Positions 1-10,561 of a DNA stretch of 64,000 nucleotides are shown in pieces; position 1 is the first letter of the stretch, and each line of letters opens with the position of its first letter. The position numbers and the translations under genes were made by a program. The DNA lies in NCBI RefSeq assembly GCF_900112845.1, contig NZ_FONG01000032.1:1-64000 (forward strand). The letters are read 5' to 3'. The notes under the pieces were generated by a model. The model searched no databases. It was not told the origin of the DNA and saw nothing but the letters and a program-made list of their open reading frames with translations. The stretch is from Actinacidiphila alni. Lineage in GTDB: Bacteria; Actinomycetota; Actinomycetes; Streptomycetales; Streptomycetaceae.

Positions 1-118
1 CACCGTCGGCGTGCGTCAGGTGCACGATCAGGCCGCTGGACGGATGGGTGATCACCTGAGGATTCGGTGCCGCCTCGGCTCCGGCCCCGGGAAAAGGTCG
101 TCGCTCTGCTGCGGACAT
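1..118 (-). CDS. Partial hypothetical protein (N-terminus only)
   Basis: The reverse strand opens with ATG at 118 and stays open to the window edge, giving 39 residues that begin MSAAERRPF and end in SSGLIVHLTHADG. A GAGAGGG ribosome binding site lies about 8 bases upstream. The visible part starts with a flexible Pro/Ala/Glu-rich stretch and then turns beta-like. I do not recognise the family. It is divergent from the wHTH gene at 249, so both share the 119-248 spacer. Confidence 0.5.
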   Translation of the reverse strand, partial: MSAAERRPFPGAGAEAAPNPQVITHPSSGLIVHLTHADG

Positions 119-248
119 CTCAAGGCCCTCTCTCATCGGCGTGCGGCGTCCCTCTCATGCTGGCCACCGACCGGGAGGCACGTCAAGTAAAACGTGAATG
201 AGAATTCATCCTTTGCGGATCCGGAATCGGACTTCGTACGATAAGGGC

Positions 249-617
249 ATGGACGACGCCGCGCCGCACACCACCGGATGGACGTTTCTGACCAACCACG
301 CCCGCGTTCTGGCCGTGATCGCCCGCGATCCGGGGAGCCGTGTACGGGACATCGCCGCGCACTGCCTGCTCACCGAACGCGCCGTGCAGAAGATCATCGC
401 CGACCTGGAGACCGGCGGGTACCTCGCCCACACCCGCGTCGGGCGCTCCAACCGGTACGAGATCCCCTCCGGCACCGCACTGCGCCACCCGGCGGACGCC
501 GGACCGACCGTCGCCGATCTGCTCGCCCTGCTCACCATCGACCAGGAGGCCGGCGAGCCGGCCGGACCGGAGTCGGCCGGGTCGGACGACGCATCCGCAG
601 GCCCCGACGGGAGCTGA
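249..617 (+). CDS. Winged-helix (MarR/ArsR-like) transcriptional regulator
   Basis: A 122-residue protein. Residues 10-75 form a winged helix-turn-helix: an initial helix (TNHARVLAVIARDP), the HTH with recognition helix LTERAVQKIIADLE, then a wing (GYLAHTRVGRSNRYEIP). The last 35 residues are acidic, Gly/Pro-rich and probably disordered. The ATG at 249 is preceded by AAGGG; an upstream ATG at 198 would add residues without a ribosome binding site. Proteins of this size and layout are common in Streptomyces as one-domain regulators of unknown target. It is divergent from the partial gene at 1-118, a plausible target. No metal or ligand site is visible. Confidence 0.75.
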   Translation: MDDAAPHTTGWTFLTNHARVLAVIARDPGSRVRDIAAHCLLTERAVQKIIADLETGGYLAHTRVGRSNRYEIPSGTALRHPADAGPTVADLLALLTIDQEAGEPAGPESAGSDDASAGPDGS

Positions 618-685
618 CCCGGGCCCGGGGCCGGGCCCGTCGCGGGCGGGTCGGGGCGGAGTCGCGCGTGGCAGACTCGGGCCGC

Positions 686-1273
686 ATGATCGACGAATTC
701 GCGAAGGACAACCTGCGCGGGCGGCTGCGGCGGGACCGCCAGGCGCTGCTCTGGAAGCTCGACGGCCTGGCCGAATATGACACCCGCAGGCCCCTGACAG
801 CGACCGGGACCAATCTGCTCGGCCTGGTCAAGCACGTCGCGAACGTCGAGGCCAGATACTTCGGCGAGGTCTTCGGCCGCCCCTCCCCCGAGCCGCTGCC
901 CCGGTGGCAGGACCACATCGCCGACAGCGACCTGTGGGCCACCGAGGACGAGACCCGCGACGGGATCGTCGCCTTCTACCTGCGCACCTGGGACCACTCC
1001 GACGCGACGATCGACGCACTCCCCCTGGACGCCCCCGGCCACGTGCCGTGGTGGCCGGAACCCGGCGCCACCACCAACCTGTTCGCCGTCCTGACCCACG
1101 TCCTCAGCGAAACCGTCCGCCACGCCGGACACGCCGACATCCTCCGCGAGAGCATCGACGGCCGCACCGGAGCCCGCGCGGAACACGAGCAGCCCATCGA
1201 CGAGGCCGCCCGCGCGGCCCACCGGGCAGCGGTCGAGAAGGCCGCCCGCTCAGCCGCCTCCGTCACGCCCTGA
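686..1273 (+). CDS. DinB superfamily (DUF664-type) protein
   Basis: A 195-residue protein of the DinB/YfiT four-helix-bundle type. The actinobacterial DUF664 signature is visible: an N-terminal LLWKLDGLAEYD, then TGTNLLGLVKHVANVEARYFGEVFGRP with the first metal-type His, and later VLTHVLSETVRHAGHADILRE with further His residues. In the superfamily such His residues bind a divalent metal, and many members are thiol transferases (mycothiol- or bacillithiol-dependent) or simply uncharacterised. A mycothiol-dependent role is possible because actinobacteria use that thiol, but nothing here proves it. The gene stands alone, converging on ppdK. Confidence 0.8.
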   Translation: MIDEFAKDNLRGRLRRDRQALLWKLDGLAEYDTRRPLTATGTNLLGLVKHVANVEARYFGEVFGRPSPEPLPRWQDHIADSDLWATEDETRDGIVAFYLRTWDHSDATIDALPLDAPGHVPWWPEPGATTNLFAVLTHVLSETVRHAGHADILRESIDGRTGARAEHEQPIDEAARAAHRAAVEKAARSAASVTP

Positions 1274-1294
1274 CACCGGTCCGGGCACGAGGAA

Positions 1295-1333
1295 GCCGGG
1301 GGCGGCGCCTCCGCACGAAGCGTCGCCCCCGGC
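1295..1333. terminator. Bidirectional hairpin terminator
   Basis: Arms 1295-1308 and 1320-1333 form a 14-bp stem with one G-T pair (outer part GCCGGGGGCG with CGCCCCCGGC) and an 11-base loop. It lies between the convergent ends of the DinB gene and ppdK. No T-run follows, as is usual in Streptomyces. Confidence 0.6.
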
Positions 1334-1425
1334 GGGGTGGGGCCGGGGCGGGGTGCCGGTCGGTGAGGGTGCCCCCAGGGCAAGGGGCTTCCGTCGGCAC
1401 TCCGGGCCCGGCCCGGTCGGTGGGG

Positions 1426-4134
<2,709 letters not shown>

Positions 4135-4520
4135 GGGACTCGACTCCTCGTCCGACCGGGATGCCCTGACGGCGGGGAGCGTACCCAGCCCGAAGGGGTC
4201 GCAGTGCGTCCATGACCTCGACACACGGCGGTAACCGCCCGTCTGCCGGGGTCCCCCGCCGCGGGGGTGCGCCGCCCGGGGTTCATCGTCCGTTCACGAG
4301 TCGAACGCAGCGCTTCGCTGCGCTGGCTTCCGGGCCGGCGTTGTCGACGCAGAGTGACGGGTGGCCGTCCGGCCTGGAGACAAGGGGGTGGCACTGAGTG
4401 CCATGCATTCGAGAGGTGACACGCTCGGATGTGCGCTCATTTGAGCGCAAGAGGTATCAAGCGTGGGGTGAATCACGTCGCGCGTCTCACATCCTGGACG
4501 CACTCTGTAGAGGCGTGCCC
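4135..4520. other. Intergenic spacer upstream of ppdK with three inverted repeats
   Basis: This 386-base stretch between dusB and ppdK has no credible gene. It holds three perfect inverted repeats: CGCAGCG-CTT-CGCTGCG at 4306-4322, GGCACT-G-AGTGCC around 4391-4403, and TGCGCTCA-TT-TGAGCGCA at 4432-4449. The first may end dusB transcription; the last two look more like operator sites for ppdK. No clear -10/-35 pair can be assigned. Confidence 0.45.
4432..4449. promoter_or_regulatory. Perfect 8+8 palindrome upstream of ppdK
   Basis: TGCGCTCA, two bases, TGAGCGCA. It lies about 300 bases before the ppdK start and is more AT-rich at its centre than its surroundings, as expected of a dimeric repressor site. 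The binding protein is unknown. Confidence 0.4.
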
Positions 4521-5762
4521 TCAGCCGCCCGAGGTGTCGGACTCCGCGTCCTCCGTCAGGGCGGCGCACTCGTAGGGGTCGTTCAGCCAGCCGTCCGGGA
4601 GGACGACGCGCTTGCCGGGGGCGGTGCGGCCGCGGGGGCCGTCGGCGTGGGCGGGCCAGGGCTGGGTGAGGTCGAGCGCCGCGAACTGCTCGTCCAGCTC
4701 GGCGAGCGACGAGGCCGTGGCAAGGGCGCGGCGCGCGTCGGAGCCGACCGAGAAGCCCTTGGTGTACCAAGGCACGTGCTTGCGGAAGTCGATGACGCCG
4801 CGCGCCTCGTCCCCGATCCACTCCCCCAACAGTTCGGCGTGCCGCCGCATGACGCGGGTGACCTGCCCGAAGTCGGGGGCGGCCGGGGCCCCGGGCCCGC
4901 CCTCCTCGAAGGCCGCGACGAGGTCGCCGAAGAGCCAGGGCCTGCCGAGGCACCCGCGGCCGACCACCACACCGTCGCAGCCGGTCGCGCGCATCATCCG
5001 TACCGCGTCGTCCGCGCACCAGATGTCGCCGTTGCCGAGCACCGGGATCTCCGTGACGTGGTCGCGCAGCCGCGCGATGGCGTCCCAGTCGGCGGTGCCG
5101 CCGTAGTGCTGGGCGGCCGTACGGCCGTGCAGCGCGACCGCCGTCACGCCCTCCTCGACCGCGATCCGGCCCGCGTCCAGATACGTGAGGTGGTCGTCGT
5201 CGATGCCCTTGCGCATCTTGATGGTGACCGGCAGGTCACCGGCGTTGCCGACCGCCTCGCGCAGGATCGACCGCAGCAGATTGCGCTTGAACGGCAGCGC
5301 CGAGCCGCCGCCCTTGCGGGTCACCTTCGGTACAGGGCAGCCGAAGTTGAGGTCGATGTGATCGGCGAGATCCTCGTCCACGATCATCCGCACCGCCTTG
5401 CCGACGGTCACCGGATCGACGCCGTAGAGCTGGATCGAGCGCGGCGTCTCGGTGGCGTCGAAGTGGATGAGGTGCATGGTCTTCTCATTGCGCTCGACCA
5501 GCGCCCGGGTGGTGATCATCTCGCTGACGAACAGCCCCTTGCCGCCGCTGAACTCCCTGCACAGCGTGCGGAAGGGCGCGTTGGTGATGCCGGCCATCGG
5601 CGCCAGCACCACCGGCGGCCACACGGTGTGCGGCCCGATCCGGAGGGCGCCCGCGGCGGGTGCGGTCGCGGCGGGTGCGCCCGCGGCGGGCGAGTCCGTA
5701 CCGGTCGCGGGCACGGCCGGCGTGCGGGTGTCGGTCACCGGGGCGGTGGTGTCAGCGGTCAT
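4521..5762 (-). CDS. dusB: tRNA-dihydrouridine synthase B
   Basis: A 413-residue FMN enzyme that reduces uridine to dihydrouridine in the D-loop of tRNA using NADPH. After a low-complexity Ala/Pro/Thr N-terminus (about 40 residues, longer than in enterobacteria) comes VVLAPMAGITNAPFR, the FMN-barrel opening, then HIDLNFGCPVPKV with the catalytic Cys142, KMRKGIDD, ALHGRT and GNGDI, and finally the helical tRNA-binding domain. ATG at 5762 was chosen because the upstream ATG at 5789 would run further into the divergent promoter. No strong ribosome binding site is seen. It is divergent from the MFS gene at 5855 and shares its palindromic spacer. Confidence 0.93.
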   Translation of the reverse strand: MTADTTAPVTDTRTPAVPATGTDSPAAGAPAATAPAAGALRIGPHTVWPPVVLAPMAGITNAPFRTLCREFSGGKGLFVSEMITTRALVERNEKTMHLIHFDATETPRSIQLYGVDPVTVGKAVRMIVDEDLADHIDLNFGCPVPKVTRKGGGSALPFKRNLLRSILREAVGNAGDLPVTIKMRKGIDDDHLTYLDAGRIAVEEGVTAVALHGRTAAQHYGGTADWDAIARLRDHVTEIPVLGNGDIWCADDAVRMMRATGCDGVVVGRGCLGRPWLFGDLVAAFEEGGPGAPAAPDFGQVTRVMRRHAELLGEWIGDEARGVIDFRKHVPWYTKGFSVGSDARRALATASSLAELDEQFAALDLTQPWPAHADGPRGRTAPGKRVVLPDGWLNDPYECAALTEDAESDTSGG

Positions 5763-5805
5763 ACGCCCATTGTCGCGTACGCGGCGCACGGCCCGTCCCC
5801 GTTAG

Positions 5806-5837
5806 TTGTACGATTGAAATGATTTCGCTCGTACAAT
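5806..5837. promoter_or_regulatory. Operator/promoter: TTGTACGA-N15-TCGTACAA with inner GAAATGATTTC
   Basis: Perfect 8-bp arms at 5806-5813 and 5829-5836 enclose a second palindrome, GAAAT-G-ATTTC, at 5816-5826. TACAAT at 5832-5837 is a good -10 for the exporter gene that starts at 5855. The two-level symmetry fits a dimeric MarR protein; the obvious candidate is the MarR gene at 7279, co-transcribed with the exporter. dusB lies divergently and could share the control. Confidence 0.6.
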
Positions 5838-5854
5838 CATTGGAGCCTGCATCC

Positions 5855-7282
5855 ATGCCTGAGCTGACGCACCGGCGCCGCATGCTCGTCCTGGGGATCT
5901 GCTGCATGAGTCTGCTGATCGTCAGTCTGGACAACACGATCCTGAACGTGGCGCTGCCGTCGATGCAGAAGGACTTCCACGCCTCGGTGTCGGGCCTCCA
6001 GTGGACGATCGACGCCTACCTCGTGGTGATCGCCTCACTGCTGCTGCTGTCCGGCTCCACCGCCGACCGGCTCGGCCGCAAGAAGATCTTCCGGATCGGC
6101 CTGGTGCTCTTCACCATCGGCTCGGTGCTGTGCAGCCTCGCGCCCGGCCTCGGCTGGCTGATCGCCTTCCGGATGGTGCAGGCGGTCGGCGGTTCGATGC
6201 TCAACCCGGTGGCGATGTCGATCATCACCAACACCTTCTCCGACCCGCGCGAGCGGGCCCGCGCCATCGGCGTCTGGGGCGGCGTGGTCGGCATCAGCAT
6301 GGCGGCCGGACCGATCGTCGGCGGCGCGCTCGTGCAGTCCGTCGGCTGGCGGTCGATCTTCTGGATCAACCTGCCGGTCGGCCTGGTCGCGCTGGCCCTG
6401 ACCTCGCGCTACATCCCCGAGTCCCGTGCGCCCCGGCCGCGCCGCGTCGATCCGGTCGGCCAGGTGCTGGTGATCGCGCTGCTCGGCTCCCTCACCTACG
6501 GCATCATCGAGGGCTCCGACGCGGGCTGGACCTCCCCGCTGATCGTCGGCTGCTTCGCCGTCACCGTACTGGCGCTGCTGGGCCTGACCCGGTACGAGAA
6601 GCGGCGCACCGACCCGCTGATCGACATGCGGTTCTTCCGCAGCGCCCCCTTCAGCGGCGCGACCGTCATCGCGGTCAGCGGCTTCGCGGCGCTCGGCGGC
6701 TTCCTGTTCCTCAACACCCTGTACCTGCAGAACGACCGCGGCCTGTCCGCCCTGGACGCCGGGCTCTACATGCTGCCGATGGCGCTGATGTGCCTGGTCT
6801 TCGCGCCGCTGTCCGGCCGCCTGGTCGCCTCGCGCGGGCCGCGTCTGTCGCTGGTGCTCGCGGGTACGGCGATGACGGCCAGCGGTGTGCTGTTCGCGGC
6901 GCTGGACGCGCAGTCCTCCAACGCGCTGCTGTTCACCTCGTACGTGCTGTTCGGCATCGGTTTCGGCCTGGTCAACGCGCCGATCACCAACACCGCCGTG
7001 TCCGGGATGCCGCGCTCGCAGGCCGGGGTCGCGGCGGCGGTGGCGTCCACCAGCCGGCAGATCGGCCAGTCGCTGGGCGTCGCCGTGATCGGCGCGGCGC
7101 TGGCGGCCGGGCTGCACACCGCGGCCTGGTGGATCATCGTGGGCTGCGGCGCCAGCGTGCTGATCCTCGGTACGCTCACCAGCGGCCGGTGGGCCCGCGG
7201 CACGGCGGAACGGGCGGCGGACCTGCTCATGGCCGAAGACTCCGCAGACGGCACCCCTCGAATCCCGGTGAGCACCTCATGA
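5855..7282 (+). CDS. DHA2-family MFS drug exporter
   Basis: A 475-residue inner-membrane, proton-driven exporter of the EmrB/QacA (DHA2, 14-helix) type. The hallmarks are the first helix with SLDNTILNVALPSM, the loop 2-3 motif SGSTADRLGRKKIF (motif A), the antiporter-type helix 5 (GVVGISMAAGPIVGGALVQ, motif C) and a final short cytosolic tail. ATG at 5855 is preceded by TTGGAG. The stop overlaps the start of the MarR gene (ATGA), so the two are translationally coupled. This exporter/MarR layout is typical of pumps induced by their own substrate. The substrate cannot be read from sequence. Confidence 0.88.
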   Translation: MPELTHRRRMLVLGICCMSLLIVSLDNTILNVALPSMQKDFHASVSGLQWTIDAYLVVIASLLLLSGSTADRLGRKKIFRIGLVLFTIGSVLCSLAPGLGWLIAFRMVQAVGGSMLNPVAMSIITNTFSDPRERARAIGVWGGVVGISMAAGPIVGGALVQSVGWRSIFWINLPVGLVALALTSRYIPESRAPRPRRVDPVGQVLVIALLGSLTYGIIEGSDAGWTSPLIVGCFAVTVLALLGLTRYEKRRTDPLIDMRFFRSAPFSGATVIAVSGFAALGGFLFLNTLYLQNDRGLSALDAGLYMLPMALMCLVFAPLSGRLVASRGPRLSLVLAGTAMTASGVLFAALDAQSSNALLFTSYVLFGIGFGLVNAPITNTAVSGMPRSQAGVAAAVASTSRQIGQSLGVAVIGAALAAGLHTAAWWIIVGCGASVLILGTLTSGRWARGTAERAADLLMAEDSADGTPRIPVSTS

Positions 7283-7884
7283 CGACGACGTCGGAGCCCC
7301 TCGACACCGCTGACGGCATGAACGGCACGAGCGGTACGGGCGGTACGGAAACGGCCGCGGACCCGGCCGCCGGCGGTACGGACCCGGCCGCCGCCACGGA
7401 CGCCGCCGCCGAGCGCGTCTGGCGCAATCTGCGCGCCCTCGTCCTGGAGCGCAACGAGCGCCGCAAGGAGGTCGCGGAGGCGCTCGGCATGAGCTTCTTC
7501 CGGATCAAGGTGCTGCGCCGGGTCGCCGCCTCCCCCGGCAGCCTCAGCGAACTGGCCGCCGAACTGGCCTCGGACCGCCCGTACACCACCCTCGTGGTGG
7601 ACGACCTCGCCAAGCGTGGCCTGGTCGAGCGGCACCAGCACCCCACCGACCGGCGCAGCAAGATCGTGACGGCGACCGCCGAGGGCCGGGCGACGGCGGA
7701 CCGCGCCAACGCCGTCCTCGGCACCCCGCCGGACTCGCTGCGCGCCCTGCCGCCGCGGGACCTGGCCACGCTGGAACGGATCGTGGCGGCGCTGATCGCC
7801 GCCGACCGGTCGGCGGCACAGAACACCGCCGAAGACGGGAACGAGAACGGGGACGGCAACGCTCAGGCGGGCACGGACTCCTGA
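7279..7884 (+). CDS. MarR-family transcriptional regulator
   Basis: A 201-residue MarR protein, longer than the usual 140-160 because of a 45-residue Gly/Thr/Ala-rich N-terminus. The winged helix spans about residues 65-140: FRIKVLRRVAASPGSLSELAAELASDRPYTTLVVDDLAKRG, then a wing with RHQHPTDRRSKIVTAT. Start ATG overlaps the stop of the exporter by 4 bases, so it is made from the same mRNA and probably represses it through the palindrome at 5806-5836. The last 22 bases overlap the 3' end of the convergent XRE gene. Confidence 0.85.
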   Translation: MTTTSEPLDTADGMNGTSGTGGTETAADPAAGGTDPAAATDAAAERVWRNLRALVLERNERRKEVAEALGMSFFRIKVLRRVAASPGSLSELAAELASDRPYTTLVVDDLAKRGLVERHQHPTDRRSKIVTATAEGRATADRANAVLGTPPDSLRALPPRDLATLERIVAALIAADRSAAQNTAEDGNENGDGNAQAGTDS

Positions 7885-8816
7885 GCCAGCGTCAATTCGT
7901 GCAGCCGTACCAGGCGTTCACGCGTCAGGTCGTCGGCGGGGGTGTACGTGGTCAGCCGCGGGCCCTGCTGCGGGCCGAGCCACAGATGTGTGAAGTCGAA
8001 GGACAGCAGGCCGACTTGGGGGTTGAGATAGCGCTTGAGATGACCGTCGGGCTGGAGCACCTCGTGCCGCTCCCACATCTCGCAGAAGTCCGGTGACGCC
8101 TGCTGGAGCCGCTTGAGCAGCGCCTTCCAGGCGGGCTCGGCCAGATGCTGTGCCATCGAGGCACGGAATTTGGCGGCCATCAGCCGGATGCTCTCCTCGC
8201 GGTCGACCATCCGCTCGCGCCACAGCGGGTCGGTGAAGGACAGCCACATGATGTTGCGGTCCTCCACCGGCAGCGCGTCCAGGTCGCTGACCAGCCGGCC
8301 GTAGGTGCGGTTGTACGCGATGATGTCGTAGCGGCTGTTGACGACGGCGGCGGGCAACGGCGCGAGCTGGTCGATCATGGAGCGCACCGCGCTCGACATG
8401 CCGGGGCAGTCCAGGTGCGGGTGCGGGTCGGCGGTCCCGGCGAGGGTGAACAGATGCGTCCGCTCGGTGTGGTCGAGCATCAGGGCCCGCGCGATGGCGT
8501 CGGCGACCTGCCCGGAGACCTGGATCTCCCGCGCCTGCTCCAGCCACGTGTACCAGGTGACCCCGACCGCGGCGAGCTGCGCGACCTCCTCGCGGCGCAG
8601 CCCCGGGGTGCGGCGGCGCCGGCCCGGCGGCAGGCCGACCTGCTCGGGCGAGATCCGCTCGCGGCGGCTGCGCAGGAAGGACGCCAGCTCCCGGCGGCGG
8701 ACCGCCGCCGCCGCGGCGGCGGGCACATCCGGATCCGCGGGCAGGTCCAGGACCCGGGCGGTGTCCGCGGCGGCGGAGCGGCCGGCCGGGGTCACGGCAT
8801 TGACGTCAGCGCTCAT
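7863..8816 (-). CDS. XRE-family regulator with MmyB-like ligand-binding domain
   Basis: A 317-residue regulator. Residues 40-110 form the XRE helix-turn-helix with the actinobacterial signature RRTPGLRREEVAQLAAVGVTWYTWLEQAR. Residues 140-310 form the MmyB-like domain (YDIIAYNRTYGRLVSDLDALP and FDFTHLWLGPQQGPRLTTYTP). A paralogue lies at 33298-34233. In structures of this family the C-terminal domain is PAS-like and binds fatty-acid-like ligands. ATG at 8816 has GGGA upstream. It is divergent from the exporter at 8909 and probably controls it. Confidence 0.85.
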   Translation of the reverse strand: MSADVNAVTPAGRSAAADTARVLDLPADPDVPAAAAAAVRRRELASFLRSRRERISPEQVGLPPGRRRRTPGLRREEVAQLAAVGVTWYTWLEQAREIQVSGQVADAIARALMLDHTERTHLFTLAGTADPHPHLDCPGMSSAVRSMIDQLAPLPAAVVNSRYDIIAYNRTYGRLVSDLDALPVEDRNIMWLSFTDPLWRERMVDREESIRLMAAKFRASMAQHLAEPAWKALLKRLQQASPDFCEMWERHEVLQPDGHLKRYLNPQVGLLSFDFTHLWLGPQQGPRLTTYTPADDLTRERLVRLHELTLAQESVPA

Positions 8817-8830
8817 ATTCCCAGGGTGCC

Positions 8831-8869
8831 GTATACGTCAGCCGGTGGCCAGGTGCTCCGTATACCTGG
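8831..8869. promoter_or_regulatory. Candidate operator in the XRE/MFS divergent spacer
   Basis: Two copies of CCGTATAC, each with palindromic GTATAC (8831-8836 and 8860-8865), lie 29 bases apart, and CCAGGT (8849-8854) pairs with ACCTGG (8864-8869). A site with these features between divergent regulator and transporter genes is the expected place for the XRE protein to bind. Confidence 0.45.
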
Positions 8870-8908
8870 ATAAACGCTCTCTGGTACCCCCTTGGGAAGG
8901 GGTCCAGT

Positions 8909-10450
8909 GTGGAGCACGTGACCGACCGAATGGAACCCACCATGACCTCCCGGGCTCAGGTGCTCCCCCGCGTGACCCGCATCGGGGCAGCCGCACGGCC
9001 CGCTTCCGTCCCCACTCCGCCGCCCGCCCCGCGTACGTCGGGCGGCGCGCAGTCCCCCGCCCCGGCCGCCCCCGGTCTGAGCGCGCTCGGCCTGCTGACC
9101 GTGCTGCTCGGCGCCGCGCTGCCGATGGTGGACTTCTTCATCGTCAACGTGGCCCTGCCCACCATCGACCGCGACCTGAACGCCGGACCGGCCGTCCTGG
9201 AGATGGTCGTCGCCGGATACGGCGTCGCGTACGCCGTCCTGCTCGTGCTCGGCGGCCGGCTCGGCGACATGTTCGGCCGCCGCAATCTCTTCCTGTGGGG
9301 CCTGGCGCTGTTCGCCGTCACCTCGCTGGCCTGCGGTGTCGCCCCGACCGCCTGGACCCTGGTGGCGGCCCGTGTCGCCCAGGGCGCCGCCTCCGCGCTG
9401 CTGCTGCCGCAGGCGCTGGCCACCATCCAGTCCGCCACCTCCGGCAGCAGCCGCGGCAAGGCGCTGAGCTATTACGGCGCGACCGCGGGCGTGGCCAGCG
9501 TCGTCGGCCAGGTGCTCGGCGGTGTGCTGGTCTCCGCGGACATCGCGGGCAGCGGCTGGCGGGCGATCTTCCTGGTCAATGTGCCGGTGGCCGCCGTGGC
9601 GCTGGCGCTGGCGCTGAAGTCGGTGCCGGAGACCCGCTCCCCGCACCCGGCCAGGATCGACAAGCCGGGCACCGTCCTGCTCGCGGTGACGCTGATCACT
9701 CTGCTGCTGCCGCTCACCGAGGGCCGGGCGGCCGGCTGGCCGCTGTGGTCGTGGGTGCTGCTGGGCGTCTTCCCGTTCGCGGCGGCGGCCTTCGTGGCGG
9801 TCGAGCGGCGCGGTGAGCGCACCGGCCGGACCCCGCTGCTGCCGCCGTCCCTGGTCCGCATCCACAGTGTGCGCAGCGGTCTGCTGCTGATCGTGCCCTT
9901 CTGCCTCGGCTTCGGCGGCTTCATGTTCGTCGTGGCGGTGGCCATGCAGGACGGGCTGCACTTCGGGGCGATGCGGGCGGGCGCGGCGCTGGTGCCGTTC
10001 TGCGCGGCCTTCTTCGTGGCGTCGCTGCTGGGCCCGCGCGCGGTGGCGCGGTTCGGCAACCGTACGGTGACCGGCGGCGCGCTGATCCAGGGCGTGGGTC
10101 TGCTCGCGCTGGCCGCGACCTTCCACTACGGCTGGCCGCACCTGGGCGTGTGGGCGCTGACGCCCGCGATGGCGGTCACCGGTTTCGGCCAGGGACTCGT
10201 GCTGCCCGTGGTCTTCCGGGTCGTGCTCAGCGAGGTGCCCGCGGCGCAGGCCGGGGTCGGCGGCGGCGCGATGGCCACCACCCAGCAGTCCAGCCTGGCG
10301 CTCGGCGTGGCGACCCTCGGCACCCTCTTCCTGACGCTGACGTCGTCCGTCGGCATCCGGGACGCGCTGGTGTGGACGCTGCTCGCACAGCTGGCGGCGG
10401 TGGCCGCCACGGTGGCGCTGAGCCTGCGGCTGCCGCGCCAGGTGGCATAG
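8909..10450 (+). CDS. DHA2-family MFS exporter
   Basis: A 513-residue 14-helix exporter. After a 55-residue Pro/Ala-rich cytosolic lead comes LPMVDFFIVNVALPTIDRDL (helix 1), LGGRLGDMFGRRNLFLWG (motif A), and AGVASVVGQVLGGVLV (motif C region). I chose GTG at 8909 because GAAGGGG lies 6 bases upstream; ATG at 8942 with a weaker GGAA site is an alternative and would remove only 11 residues. It is divergent from the MmyB-type XRE regulator. The substrate is unknown; members of this family export antibiotics, dyes and other hydrophobic cations. Confidence 0.85.
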   Translation: MEHVTDRMEPTMTSRAQVLPRVTRIGAAARPASVPTPPPAPRTSGGAQSPAPAAPGLSALGLLTVLLGAALPMVDFFIVNVALPTIDRDLNAGPAVLEMVVAGYGVAYAVLLVLGGRLGDMFGRRNLFLWGLALFAVTSLACGVAPTAWTLVAARVAQGAASALLLPQALATIQSATSGSSRGKALSYYGATAGVASVVGQVLGGVLVSADIAGSGWRAIFLVNVPVAAVALALALKSVPETRSPHPARIDKPGTVLLAVTLITLLLPLTEGRAAGWPLWSWVLLGVFPFAAAAFVAVERRGERTGRTPLLPPSLVRIHSVRSGLLLIVPFCLGFGGFMFVVAVAMQDGLHFGAMRAGAALVPFCAAFFVASLLGPRAVARFGNRTVTGGALIQGVGLLALAATFHYGWPHLGVWALTPAMAVTGFGQGLVLPVVFRVVLSEVPAAQAGVGGGAMATTQQSSLALGVATLGTLFLTLTSSVGIRDALVWTLLAQLAAVAATVALSLRLPRQVA

Positions 10451-10470
10451 CCTCCGCCCGGTCACGGGAC

Positions 10471-10512
10471 ACACATGGACTGACAGATATTGAAATCTGT
10501 CAGTCCATGTGT
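10471..10512. promoter_or_regulatory. 18-bp perfect palindrome between MFS and aldo/keto reductase genes
   Basis: Arms 10471-10488 and 10495-10512 are perfectly complementary over 18 bases (left arm ACACATGGACTGACAGAT) around a 6-base ATTGAA loop. It is much more AT-rich than its surroundings, which favours an operator over a terminator. TTGAAA at 10490-10495 could be a -35 box. The TetR gene at 11695 is the nearest candidate binder. As RNA it would also fold into a strong hairpin, so termination of the upstream exporter mRNA cannot be excluded. Confidence 0.6.
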
Positions 10513-10561
10513 CACGGTGGGGAGTGTTCCCGACCATCCCACCCGAAGGGGCTTCCTCCTG

